64,000 nucleotides of DNA from assembly GCF_947500325.1 (NCBI RefSeq), contig NZ_CANMRQ010000003.1, positions 248,001 through 312,000 of the forward strand, in the 5' to 3' direction. The DNA comes from an uncultured Lacinutrix sp. Lineage in GTDB: Bacteria; Bacteroidota; Bacteroidia; Flavobacteriales; Flavobacteriaceae. The notes below the pieces were generated by a model. That model saw only the letters and a list, made by a program, of their open reading frames with translations. It was not told the origin of the DNA and ran no database searches. The position numbers were made by a program, and so were the translations under genes. How positions within the stretch are numbered: the first letter of the stretch is position 1; the number at the start of each line of letters is the position of its first letter. This document shows positions 19,065 through 27,291 of this stretch, piece by piece.

Positions 19065-20915
19065 ATGGCTTTTAAACCCAACATCTATTTTAATTTAAGA
19101 AGTGTACCAAAAACACTTGTTATATTATTCTTTTTATTTGCAAAACATACGCTGGCAAATACACAAGAGATTGATTTCTGTAAAATACCAAACCTTACTA
19201 TAGAAGAATTAAATAGCTATGTTAATAAGGACTGGTTTAAAGTATTACACGAGGAGCTAGAAATAGTAAAACGAGAAAGGCAAAATACGTATACGTACCT
19301 TCAAGAAAATACAGCTACTAATATCGATGATTTTAAAACCATTGTACTCTACGTTTGGTACGCAGAACTTAGCAATAGAGTACAAGAATTTGAAGACACT
19401 AACCTTTATTTTCATAAAGCGTTATCTCTAGCATTAAAAAAGAACTCTAATCGTTACATCTATTTTGTTACTGTAAATTATGTAAGACACCTAAGAACAC
19501 AAAAAATTTACCAACCTGCTCAAAAAATGCTGGAGGAACTTTTGGACATTTTTAATAACAACTGTAGTAATGATGATTTAATTAACTCTCTAAGAACTAT
19601 GGAATTATTAAGTTCTATAGCTAATGAAACTGGTAAATGGACTACTTGTGAATCTTTACTCAAAGAGATGATTACTATTATAGAAGGAAAACAACTCAAA
19701 TCGTTCAGGCTCTCTACTTTTTATAACAATCTTGGATATCTTCAGCTAAAACAATTACAAAATATAGTAAAAGCAGAAACTTACTTTAATAAGTCGCTAG
19801 AAACCTTATCACTTATGCCGCCTTCAAAAAATCCGCAAAGAGATACACTAGCTATGTGGAATGTAAGAGAGAACTTAGCACATGTTTATGTCAAGAAAAA
19901 AAACTATAAAGCGGCAGAAGACTTATATATTAATACGCAACGTTATAGAACTAAGCACAATATTAAATCTATTCGCGCTAAACTGTATTTAGCAGAATTA
20001 TATTTAAACTATTACTCCGATTCCACATTTATTAATTACATGAATGACTTACTATTAACTTATAAAGACACACCTAATGTTATTAGTAAAAGCGATAAAC
20101 TTAAGTTTAGTAATTTACTAAATTCATATTCAAAAAAGGATTTAAAGGATGAATCTAAAAGCAGTGCTTTAGATTTAAGTGCTGTATTGCTTCAGTCCTA
20201 TTATGAAGAAAAATCTAAGGCACAAATCTCATTTTCTAAATCCTATTTTAGTACCATACAAAAAGATGTTGCCGAAAAACTAAAAATTGAATCTCAATTA
20301 TTAAAAAATGAGAAAAGAAATAGTGATCAATCAAAAGTTATCTTAATACTACTTATAATTATTTTAATAAGTATTGCAATTGCAGCAAGAATTTATATTA
20401 CAAGAATTAGAACACAAAAAAACAGTCAAAAAATAAAAGCTGAGCTTGCAGAAATGAAATTAGTACAATCAAAATTAGAATTGGATGCTAACAAATCTCT
20501 TTTAGACAATATTAAATCTGATAATTTAGTAAAAAATCAATTACTTAAAACTTGGTTAAAAGAACTTAAAGACATTGGTCGTACTAAAGATATTTTAGAC
20601 ATAAAAAAACATGTTAAATCTTTAATAATCAACACTAATGAACGTTTAAACGACACTAGCGCCTACAACCATATTATTGAAAATTTAGATGAAGCTAATC
20701 CTTTATTTCAAAAAAAATTAATTAGTAAATTCCCAAATCTTACAAAACGTGAGATTCAATTTTGTTTACTTATTCATTTAGATAGAAGTCGTAGTGAAAT
20801 CATGAGTTTAATGAATGTAAATTTAAACGCCTATAAATCAACTCAAAATAGAATACGACGCAAATTAGAATTGGATAAATCTATTACGCTTAGAGATTTT
20901 ATAAAAGACTTTTAA
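19065..20915 (+). CDS. Membrane-anchored TPR protein with C-terminal LuxR-like HTH
   Basis: 616 aa from the ATG at 19065. An upstream in-frame TTG at 19044 would add 7 residues and seems less likely. Seen: a hydrophobic N-terminal export signal, helical TPR-like repeats through about residue 370, a transmembrane helix near 425-445 (VILILLIIILISIAIAA), a coiled coil, and a C-terminal HTH (FPNLTKREIQFCLLIHLDRS...NAYKSTQNRIRRKLEL). Family knowledge: Bacteroidota carry many TPR-TM-HTH regulators whose periplasmic repeats sense an unknown signal while the cytoplasmic HTH may bind DNA. The HTH keeps the TKRE start of LuxR/GerE domains. Targets are unknown. The adjacent surface-protein locus is a candidate only by proximity. 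Confidence 0.8.
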   Translation: MAFKPNIYFNLRSVPKTLVILFFLFAKHTLANTQEIDFCKIPNLTIEELNSYVNKDWFKVLHEELEIVKRERQNTYTYLQENTATNIDDFKTIVLYVWYAELSNRVQEFEDTNLYFHKALSLALKKNSNRYIYFVTVNYVRHLRTQKIYQPAQKMLEELLDIFNNNCSNDDLINSLRTMELLSSIANETGKWTTCESLLKEMITIIEGKQLKSFRLSTFYNNLGYLQLKQLQNIVKAETYFNKSLETLSLMPPSKNPQRDTLAMWNVRENLAHVYVKKKNYKAAEDLYINTQRYRTKHNIKSIRAKLYLAELYLNYYSDSTFINYMNDLLLTYKDTPNVISKSDKLKFSNLLNSYSKKDLKDESKSSALDLSAVLLQSYYEEKSKAQISFSKSYFSTIQKDVAEKLKIESQLLKNEKRNSDQSKVILILLIIILISIAIAARIYITRIRTQKNSQKIKAELAEMKLVQSKLELDANKSLLDNIKSDNLVKNQLLKTWLKELKDIGRTKDILDIKKHVKSLIINTNERLNDTSAYNHIIENLDEANPLFQKKLISKFPNLTKREIQFCLLIHLDRSRSEIMSLMNVNLNAYKSTQNRIRRKLELDKSITLRDFIKDF

Positions 20916-21248
20916 TTTGGAATATTTTTTTAAATATTGAAGAAATACTGCTGTTACTAATAATGATTAATTAAGCTACTTACCAATACAATAAATAATA
21001 ACACCCACTTTTAAAGACTTTACAGAGTTCGAGGTGTAAATATGGTGTAATCGTTTAGTTTCTTTTGTTAGTCTTTTGTTTGTTGATAAGTTATTTAGTA
21101 TCGTTACACCATATAACAAAAAAATTGTTAAATATTATACTAATAACTCTTCCCGTTATAAAAGCTTTTATTTATTCCTTTATTTACTTCCTTAAACCTA
21201 CACAATTTGCAAACTTTATGAAGCAATTCACAGTTTCGTATAAATTAT
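20916..21248. other. Intergenic region between convergent genes, with Rhs-like 23-bp repeat
   Basis: 333 bp without a credible gene. A 63-codon frame at 21065 has no supporting features. It contains the left copy of a 23-bp repeat (21031-21053) whose other copy lies in the truncated Rhs gene at 24269-24291. Confidence 0.55.
21031..21053 (+). repeat. 23-bp direct repeat, left copy
   Basis: GAGGTGTAAATATGGTGTAA followed by TCG matches 24269-24291 at 20 of 23 positions in the same orientation. In each copy GGTGTAA occurs twice with an 11-bp period. The right copy encodes, on the minus strand, the HYTKFTPL segment of the Rhs core. Confidence 0.6.
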
Positions 21249-21869
21249 TTAAATAGGATTAATAACTCTATCTATATCAATATTTATAGAGAAATACGCT
21301 CCTGATAACTTACTAGATTTACTGCCTTCAAATTTAAAAAATGGTGTTAATCCATAGTCAAATTTTAATTCAGCTTCTAAAAATTTCAAAAAACGTTGAC
21401 CTATAGCCAATTCTAGACCTATGCTCATGTTTTCGAAATCAGACTTTACATCTTTTCCATTAAATTCAGCTTTACTTAATAATGCAAACTTAGGACCTAA
21501 CAACATATAAAAACCTCTTCTGTATTCTTCTCCAAAATCGTATTTAAAATTAGGATTAATATCTATATAACTTAAATTATATATTTCATCTAGACTAGCA
21601 TTAGCAAAACCTTTTTCAAAAGATTTTTTATTAAAAGATAATTCTAGTTTTACCCCGATATTCTTATTAAATCCATACTCAAAATAAGCTCCTAAATTTG
21701 GCACTACAAAATCACCATTTCCAGAATCGAAAAACACATCGTTTGGTCCTCCGCTTGAAAACTGATCATTGTATATATTAGCTCCTAAAATAACACCATA
21801 AGATAAGTCTTGCGCTTTACTAATTGCAATTGAAAATAAAAAAATGAGACCAAATAATACTTTTTTCAT
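21249..21869 (-). CDS. Outer-membrane beta-barrel protein (PorT-like family)
   Basis: 206 aa. Signal peptide (about 19 residues, ISKAQ cleavage) followed by alternating amphipathic strands (LGAYFEYGFNKNIGVKLELSF, MLLGPKFALLS, MSIGLELAIGQRF) and a small C-terminal strand (AYFSINIDI). This matches the outer-membrane beta-barrel domain of PorT-like proteins by layout and length. Function is unknown; many such proteins are small structural or assembly barrels. It is on the same strand as the Rhs tip and lipoprotein but separated by 338 bp, so probably not in their operon. Confidence 0.75.
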   Translation of the reverse strand: MKKVLFGLIFLFSIAISKAQDLSYGVILGANIYNDQFSSGGPNDVFFDSGNGDFVVPNLGAYFEYGFNKNIGVKLELSFNKKSFEKGFANASLDEIYNLSYIDINPNFKYDFGEEYRRGFYMLLGPKFALLSKAEFNGKDVKSDFENMSIGLELAIGQRFLKFLEAELKFDYGLTPFFKFEGSKSSKLSGAYFSINIDIDRVINPI

Positions 21870-22207
21870 GTTGTAATTTTGTTTTTATTAAAATGTTTAA
21901 TTATCGTGTAAACTTAATATTTATTTGGGATTATTATGTTTTATTTATTAAAGAATTGTTTAATAGTATACTTTCTTTTAAAAGCACTATTTTCTCCATT
22001 ACTATATTCCTTTATAAAATCTTTCCTAAGTTGTTTTACTTACTCAAAAAATCGCAATAAGTATTTGTACACTTGCGTTAGCAATTGCTTTTTACACAAA
22101 CTTAATTGCTCCATTTTTGGGGTTATTATCTTCTAAACACCTGAATATTAATTTAAACCCAACACTTGTATGAATTATTTTCCGTACCATATTTATTACT
22201 ATACTAA
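21870..22207. other. 338-bp AT-rich intergenic region
   Basis: Non-coding as far as I can see. A + strand frame at 21936-22136 is low-complexity hydrophobic sequence and not convincing. A minus-strand TAAGTTTG (22097-22104) matches the -7 consensus but is about 230 bp from the barrel gene and lacks a -33 partner. Confidence 0.5.
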
Positions 22208-23182
22208 TTATTTTGCGTCTATTTTTAATAACACTAAGTCTTCACTACTATTAATACCTAAAACATAATAAGAATCACCTTTTTGTATTACTTTTAAATT
22301 AGGTATACCTTCTTCATTTATAATTTTATTCTTTTCTAAAGTAAATTCGTTTCCTATATATATATCTTTATTTAATTTATAGGTTTTTCTATCAAAAAAA
22401 TAAAGTTTACTTCTATTGTCATAATAAAAGCCAATTATAAAATTTCGTGACATATATGCAATATGAAAGTTTTCAATATCATCTATACCTTTCATATATT
22501 CTAAAGGCCTTTGTTTTGTTAATTTTATTTTATTATTTCTAATAGAAAAATTATTTAAAGAATCAGTCACACTTTCAAAATAACTAAAACCAAAATTTGA
22601 TTTTATATAAGATGTATCAATAAAATCCATTTTTATAGAATCAATTACTTCTAAATTTTTATTTAACAATTTCACTCCATTATAATCACATATAAGGCTA
22701 TACTCATTTTCTAAAAAACTATATACAATATTTTCTTGTTGATAAACTTTATTCTTTGTATTTGTTTTTTCATTATATAAAACGACAGAATTAAAATTCT
22801 GAATTGTATAATCATCTTTCAAACCTTTATTAAAATTAAATATATAATCAAGATTATTCGTATTATCAAAAATAGATGGTCTAAAACTTAACTCACTATA
22901 AGTAGTGTTTTTAATATCTATTTTCATAATATGATTATTAATAACAAAAGATAAAGTATCTTTCTCTACCTCAAAATCATTTAAATTTTCTATAGAAAAT
23001 TTTTCATTTTTGATTTTAATTCTAAATAATTCTTTACTTTTCAAATCATTACTTGGCTTCTTTTCAGTAGTACTAATTTTACTAATGTTTATTTCTTTTT
23101 TAGAAGAAATATTTTCCTTGATTATTCTTTTTTTACAAGATAAAGCAATAAAAAAGATAATGATAAGTCCTGTTTTTTTCAT
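22208..23182 (-). CDS. Lipoprotein, candidate immunity protein for the Rhs NlpC/P60 tip
   Basis: 324 aa. A type II signal peptide ends in the lipobox IALSC (C16), so the mature protein would be membrane-anchored outside the cytoplasm. The body is rich in Lys, Asn and Ile and predicted mostly beta, with repeated short strands suggestive of a propeller-like fold (for example LYFFDRKTYKLNKDIYIG). No family recognised. Its start lies 7 bp after the stop of the Rhs fragment, the standard position of an immunity gene. A periplasm-facing lipoprotein would be the right location to neutralise a peptidoglycan-cutting NlpC/P60 toxin. That role is inferred from position and localisation only. Confidence 0.7.
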   Translation of the reverse strand: MKKTGLIIIFFIALSCKKRIIKENISSKKEINISKISTTEKKPSNDLKSKELFRIKIKNEKFSIENLNDFEVEKDTLSFVINNHIMKIDIKNTTYSELSFRPSIFDNTNNLDYIFNFNKGLKDDYTIQNFNSVVLYNEKTNTKNKVYQQENIVYSFLENEYSLICDYNGVKLLNKNLEVIDSIKMDFIDTSYIKSNFGFSYFESVTDSLNNFSIRNNKIKLTKQRPLEYMKGIDDIENFHIAYMSRNFIIGFYYDNRSKLYFFDRKTYKLNKDIYIGNEFTLEKNKIINEEGIPNLKVIQKGDSYYVLGINSSEDLVLLKIDAK

Positions 23183-23189
23183 AAATATT

Positions 23190-24296
23190 TTAACGTCTTC
23201 CTAAACCAACAAATGGTTGATTAAACCCTCTCATTTCTCCATTTTTCATTAATCTCTGCACTTTTATTGATCCAGGTTTATAATTATTTTTTTGAGCTTG
23301 AATAACTTTTATCTTAACTCCATTAGCAGTAGTAGTAACACTCAAAACTATACCAGTATGATATGCTTTTTTTCCTCTTTTCCAAAATATATGGTCTCCA
23401 GGACTAGCGTTAGATAGATTATCTGACCAAACACCATTTTTTTGATACCAAACAGCTTGGTCAAATGCAACTCTAGGTATTGAATACCCTGCTTGACATG
23501 CTACATCTTGTGTAAATCTTGAACAATCAACTGTACCCTTTTTATTACTCATAGAATATATTCTTTGATCTCCTTTATAGAGTGCTGCAATAGATGATTC
23601 CGAGTTAGGAGGTTCAACACCTTCTTGCATAGGACCGACGAAATCATTTACTAATTTAGATTTAGAACTTGTTTGAGAAGGTGAAAACCAATTTGGAGGT
23701 TTACTATTGCCTACAATAGGTTGCATTATAACAGGTTGCACAACTATAGCTTTAAAATAACTCCCAGTATAACTATTTGAACCATCTAACCCTCCATAAA
23801 ATTGATGCTCAATTATAGCTGGTGTACCCAGTGCAGCATTAATTTGTGCTCCTATAGGATCTGGGTCTGTCATACCTCCTGTAGGGTCTACTTTACTTAT
23901 AGGGTTATTACCCATTCCTAAATATGGGCTATAAAATTCGTCCATTGGATCTGTCGTTAACCATCTCCCTATTCTACTATCCCATAAACGTAATTCAAAA
24001 CCTTCCATTCCTGTTTCAGTATCTTCCTCTGCAAATTCGCCTTGGTAACCATAACGGTAATCTCCTTCGACATTTCTATCAGGCATTGATGAACCAAAAG
24101 GATAATAATCTGTTTTAGCAATTAAAGATACAGCATTTGTTCCATTTTTAGCTATTACTGCTCTTACATTTCCTAAATGATCTGTAATTTGATACACATA
24201 ATTACCTCCTGTTTTACTACCACTTTCTCTATTAAAAACTCCAATTCTACTTAGTCCATATAATGGTAGAGGTGTAAATTTGGTGTAATGAAAGTA
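23190..24296 (-). pseudogene. Truncated Rhs protein tip with NlpC/P60 domain (orphan toxin module)
   Basis: The frame is open from just after a stop at 24297-24299. It begins with Rhs-core sequence (YTKFTPLPLYGLSRIG, YQITDHLGNVRAV, YYPFGSSMPDRN, RIGRWLTTDP, YSPYLGMGNNPISKVDP) and has no ATG at its head. The first usable start is GTG at 24197, giving 335 aa. After the Rhs core boundary, a variable region leads to an NlpC/P60-like peptidase domain: C225 in GTVDCSRFTQ, H280 in KKAYHTGIVLS, and Q300 or Q302 in VIQAQ, numbered from the GTG. Family knowledge: Rhs C-termini are interchangeable toxins, and NlpC/P60 enzymes cleave peptidoglycan peptides or act as amidases. Without the long Rhs shell it cannot be a complete delivered toxin. 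It fits an orphan tip awaiting recombination. Confidence 0.8.
24269..24291 (+). repeat. 23-bp direct repeat, right copy
   Basis: GAGGTGTAAATTTGGTGTAA followed by TGA, nearly identical to 21031-21053. It overlaps the extreme 5' end of the Rhs homology on the minus strand, so it could be either a recombination footprint or simply conserved Rhs coding DNA. Confidence 0.6.
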
Positions 24297-24398
24297 CTAA
24301 AAAGAGATAAGCAAAGGCAAACTGAAAGCCCTATAGTTATTAACAAAATGAGTGATAGCAACCAAAGGAAAACTTTATACCATTAAAGGAAAACAACT

Positions 24399-25793
24399 CT
24401 ACTTCCCAATACAGAAATTAGCAAAAATATTACCTAATAAATCATCACTTGTAATTTCTCCGGTAATTTCTCCAAAGTGATACAACGCCTGACGAATATC
24501 TATAGCCATTAAATCTCCTGAGAGCCCCATTTCGAGGCCAGATTTTACTTTATTCACTTCTTCAAAGGCTTTTAAAAGTGAATCGTAATGGCGTGTATTT
24601 GTTACAATCGTTTCATTATTACGAAGCGCTCCTGTATTTACAAAACCTATCAATTTTTCTTTAAGTTCTTCTACGCCTACTCCAGATTTAGCAGAGAGCA
24701 AATGGAGGTTTTCAAATTCAGATTTAAGAGTGTTTAATTCTGAATCATTTAAAGTATCAATCTTATTAGCAATAATAATTAAAGGTTTTAGTGGAAAACG
24801 ATTTTTAATTTTTTCTATTTCTACTTTAAGACGTTTGCTTTCTGTTTTAAATTCTTCTGCAGAAAATAATAATACAACGACTTGCGCTTGTTCCATTTTC
24901 TCGAAAGTCTTTTTAATACCTATACTTTCTACAACATCTTTAGTTTCGCGTATTCCAGCAGTATCTATAAAACGAAATCCAATACCATCGATTACCAACT
25001 CGTCTTCAATAGTATCTCGTGTTGTCCCGGCAATATCACTAACTATAGCTCGTTCTTCATTTAAAAGCGCATTTAATAAGGTCGATTTACCAACGTTCGG
25101 CTCTCCAACAATTGCTACAGGAATCCCATTTTTAATAACATTACCAACGGCAAAAGAATCTATTAATCTTTTTAATACAAATATAATTCTGTTTATTAGT
25201 TCTTTAAACTGTGTTCTATCTGCAAATTCGACATCTTCTTCGGCAAAATCAAGTTCTAACTCTATTAACGATGCAAAATTCATTAATTCCTCACGAAGTT
25301 TAGCTATCTCACTTGAAAAACCACCACGCATTTGTTGCATCGCTATTTGATGTGATGCTTCATTATCACTAGCTATTAAATCGGCAACAGCCTCTGCTTG
25401 ACTTAAATCTAATTTTCCATTTAAGAATGCTCTTAATGTAAACTCTCCTGCATCTGCCATGCGGCATCCTTTTCTAAGAAATAATTGTATTATTTCTTGT
25501 TGAATATATATAGATCCATGACACGATATTTCAACAACATTTTCGCCTGTGTAAGAATTAGGGTTTTTAAAAATGGACACTAAAACTTCATCAATAGTAC
25601 GATCATTATCAATAATATGCCCTAAGTGAATTGTATGGGTTTTTTGATTACTAAGCGACTTTTTACTTTTAACAGACTTAAAATTAGCATCTGCAAACGC
25701 TATTGCTTTAGGTCCAGAAAGTCTAATTATAGCTACAGCTCCTGCTCCAGAAGCAGTAGCTAGTGCTACTATAGTGTCGTCATTATAATTCAT
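24399..25793 (-). CDS. mnmE: tRNA uridine-5-carboxymethylaminomethyl(34) synthesis GTPase MnmE
   Basis: 464 aa, full family length. It catalyses, with MnmG, the cmnm5 modification of wobble U34 in several tRNAs. Seen: an N-terminal formyl-THF-binding domain (DTIVALATASGAGAVAIIRL), a central helical region, a G domain with P-loop GEPNVGKSTLLN, TRDTIEDE, DTAGIR and NKID, and the diagnostic C-terminal CIGK. The start at 25793 is supported by YNDDTIVALAT, which matches family N-termini. A TATTTTTG at 25799-25806 on the minus strand just upstream may be its -7 element, implying a very short leader. Standard housekeeping gene. Confidence 0.97.
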   Translation of the reverse strand: MNYNDDTIVALATASGAGAVAIIRLSGPKAIAFADANFKSVKSKKSLSNQKTHTIHLGHIIDNDRTIDEVLVSIFKNPNSYTGENVVEISCHGSIYIQQEIIQLFLRKGCRMADAGEFTLRAFLNGKLDLSQAEAVADLIASDNEASHQIAMQQMRGGFSSEIAKLREELMNFASLIELELDFAEEDVEFADRTQFKELINRIIFVLKRLIDSFAVGNVIKNGIPVAIVGEPNVGKSTLLNALLNEERAIVSDIAGTTRDTIEDELVIDGIGFRFIDTAGIRETKDVVESIGIKKTFEKMEQAQVVVLLFSAEEFKTESKRLKVEIEKIKNRFPLKPLIIIANKIDTLNDSELNTLKSEFENLHLLSAKSGVGVEELKEKLIGFVNTGALRNNETIVTNTRHYDSLLKAFEEVNKVKSGLEMGLSGDLMAIDIRQALYHFGEITGEITSDDLLGNIFANFCIGK

Positions 25794-25848
25794 AGCTGCA
25801 AAAATAGCGAATTGTTAATGAAATTTAATTTATACTTCAATTCAAAAA

Positions 25849-25880
25849 TTGAATAAAAATGATAATATCTCTTATATTTG
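25849..25880 (+). promoter_or_regulatory. Bacteroidota-type promoter for the DUF4369 lipoprotein
   Basis: -33 TTG at 25849-25851 and -7 TATATTTG at 25873-25880, 21 bp apart, placed 21 bp before the ATG at 25902. The TTG at 25878, which could be taken as a start codon, is inside the -7 box, which argues for the later ATG. Confidence 0.7.
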
Positions 25881-25901
25881 CGAAAAAAACAGAAACCTAT
25901 T

Positions 25902-26579
25902 ATGATTAAAAAGATCATCCTATTAACTCTAATTTCATTCATGTTTGCTTGTCAACAAGAACAAGACAATTTTCATATTGATGCAACTATAGATAGTAAC
26001 TATAATAACAAAAAAGTAACTATATATAGAATGGAGAAACGCAATAAAATTGTATTAGATTCTGCAATAGTAAAAGACGGAAAATTCACTTTTGACGGTA
26101 AAGTAGATCTTATTGATGCCTACGCACTTAGAGTTGATAGTATAAGAGGTATGTTACCAGTTATAATGGAAAATGCAAACATGACTATTGAAATCTATGC
26201 AGACAGTATATATGCTTCAAAGATTACTGGAAGTAAAGAGAATGATATTACAAATATATATAAAGATAAAACTAAGGCGTATAGTCGCTTAAATAAAAAG
26301 CTTATAATGCGTTCTAAAGATTCATTAACGCATAGAAATGAAATCATTGGAATAAGAGCATCTTATGACAGCTTAATGCAAGTAGTTAAAGGATTTAACA
26401 AAGAATTTATAGCCGATTATAATGATTCTGCTTTTTCTGTTTTCACACTTGAAAGAATGGTTTATAATAAACAAATCTCTAAAGAAGTCGCTTTAAAACT
26501 TTATGAAAAATTAAGTGATAAAATGAAAAACTTAAGATCTGCAAAAGAGACTTTAAAATATATTAATGAGAAAATGTAA
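25902..26579 (+). CDS. DUF4369-type lipoprotein
   Basis: 225 aa from ATG 25902. Lipoprotein signal (MIKKIILLTLISFMFAC, lipobox C17). Residues about 25-110 show the DUF4369 pattern (NKKVTIYRMEKRNKIVLDSAIVKDGKF, ALRVDSIRGMLPVIMENANM) seen at the N-terminus of many Bacteroidota thioredoxin-like thiol-disulfide proteins. The remainder is helical and charged, and there is no CxxC thioredoxin domain, so this is a stand-alone N-domain form. The role is probably in the cell envelope; its partner is unknown. It converges on the rhomboid gene with 2 bp between the stops. Confidence 0.8.
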   Translation: MIKKIILLTLISFMFACQQEQDNFHIDATIDSNYNNKKVTIYRMEKRNKIVLDSAIVKDGKFTFDGKVDLIDAYALRVDSIRGMLPVIMENANMTIEIYADSIYASKITGSKENDITNIYKDKTKAYSRLNKKLIMRSKDSLTHRNEIIGIRASYDSLMQVVKGFNKEFIADYNDSAFSVFTLERMVYNKQISKEVALKLYEKLSDKMKNLRSAKETLKYINEKM

Positions 26580-26581
26580 TA

Positions 26582-27229
26582 CTATATTTTTCCCATTCTT
26601 TTCATTACAAATAAAATAACGATAGGAATTGCTAAAAGAATTATCATTGTAAAACTAGATTGAAAAAGCCAAGTTGCTAATAAGAGCGTAAGAATATAAC
26701 CTCCTATAGCTCCACCAAAATGTGCATCATGACCTATATTATCGTTTCTTGCTTTCATTCCATAAATAGAATATAATAAATACCCTATTCCAAATACATA
26801 TGCAGGAATTGGGATTGGTATAAAAAACAAATACAAGCTCATACCTGGCTGTAATAATATAGCAGAATATATTATTCCCATTACTGCTCCACTAGCTCCT
26901 ACTGCTGTATAATGGTATTCATTTTTATGAAAATAGTACGACAATATATTTCCTAACAAAAGGCTACCCAGATAAATAATTAAAAAATTCATTTCGCCTA
27001 ATGTTCTTACTACTACCGGAGCAAAAAAGTATAATGAAAACATATTAAAAAATAAATGTTGTGGATTTACATGCAAAAACCCAGAGCTTACCATTCTTAT
27101 TTTTTCTCCTCTATTAATTGCGCCAACACTAAATTTATATTTTTCAAAAAATGAGAAATCATTAAATCCTTTTATAGAAGCTAATACATTAGCACCAATA
27201 ATAACAAGTGTTATAATATTTATATCCAT
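26582..27229 (-). CDS. Rhomboid family intramembrane serine protease
   Basis: 215 aa, six-helix hydrophobic profile. Catalytic Ser113 lies in GASGAVMG and catalytic His170 in HDAHFGGAIGG. The stabilising Asn62 is in HLFFNMFSL. All three match the rhomboid active site. It cleaves transmembrane or near-membrane substrates, which cannot be predicted here. The size fits the minimal bacterial GlpG-like core without an extra cytoplasmic domain. Confidence 0.93.
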   Translation of the reverse strand: MDINIITLVIIGANVLASIKGFNDFSFFEKYKFSVGAINRGEKIRMVSSGFLHVNPQHLFFNMFSLYFFAPVVVRTLGEMNFLIIYLGSLLLGNILSYYFHKNEYHYTAVGASGAVMGIIYSAILLQPGMSLYLFFIPIPIPAYVFGIGYLLYSIYGMKARNDNIGHDAHFGGAIGGYILTLLLATWLFQSSFTMIILLAIPIVILFVMKRMGKI

Positions 27230-27259
27230 TAAGTCTAAACGTTTATTTTAAATATAGCA

Positions 27260-27267
27260 TATATTTG
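27260..27267 (+). promoter_or_regulatory. Candidate -7 element TATATTTG
   Basis: Matches TAnnTTTG, 24 bp upstream of the acyltransferase ATG at 27292, in the divergent gap shared with the rhomboid gene. No clear -33 TTG is seen. Confidence 0.5.
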
Positions 27268-27291
27268 CAGCTGTAAATCTAAAACTTATTG

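Noticed and set aside
21065-21256. A 63-codon plus-strand frame after the TPR/HTH gene
   Set aside because: Hydrophobic AT-driven sequence, convergent overlap with the barrel gene end, and no recognisable feature.
21936-22136. A 66-codon plus-strand frame upstream of the barrel gene
   Set aside because: AT-rich Phe/Leu/Ser sequence with no domain; more likely intergenic.
24730-25350. A 206-codon plus-strand frame inside mnmE
   Set aside because: Low-complexity Ser/Ile-rich antisense frame; the complete mnmE on the other strand explains the region.
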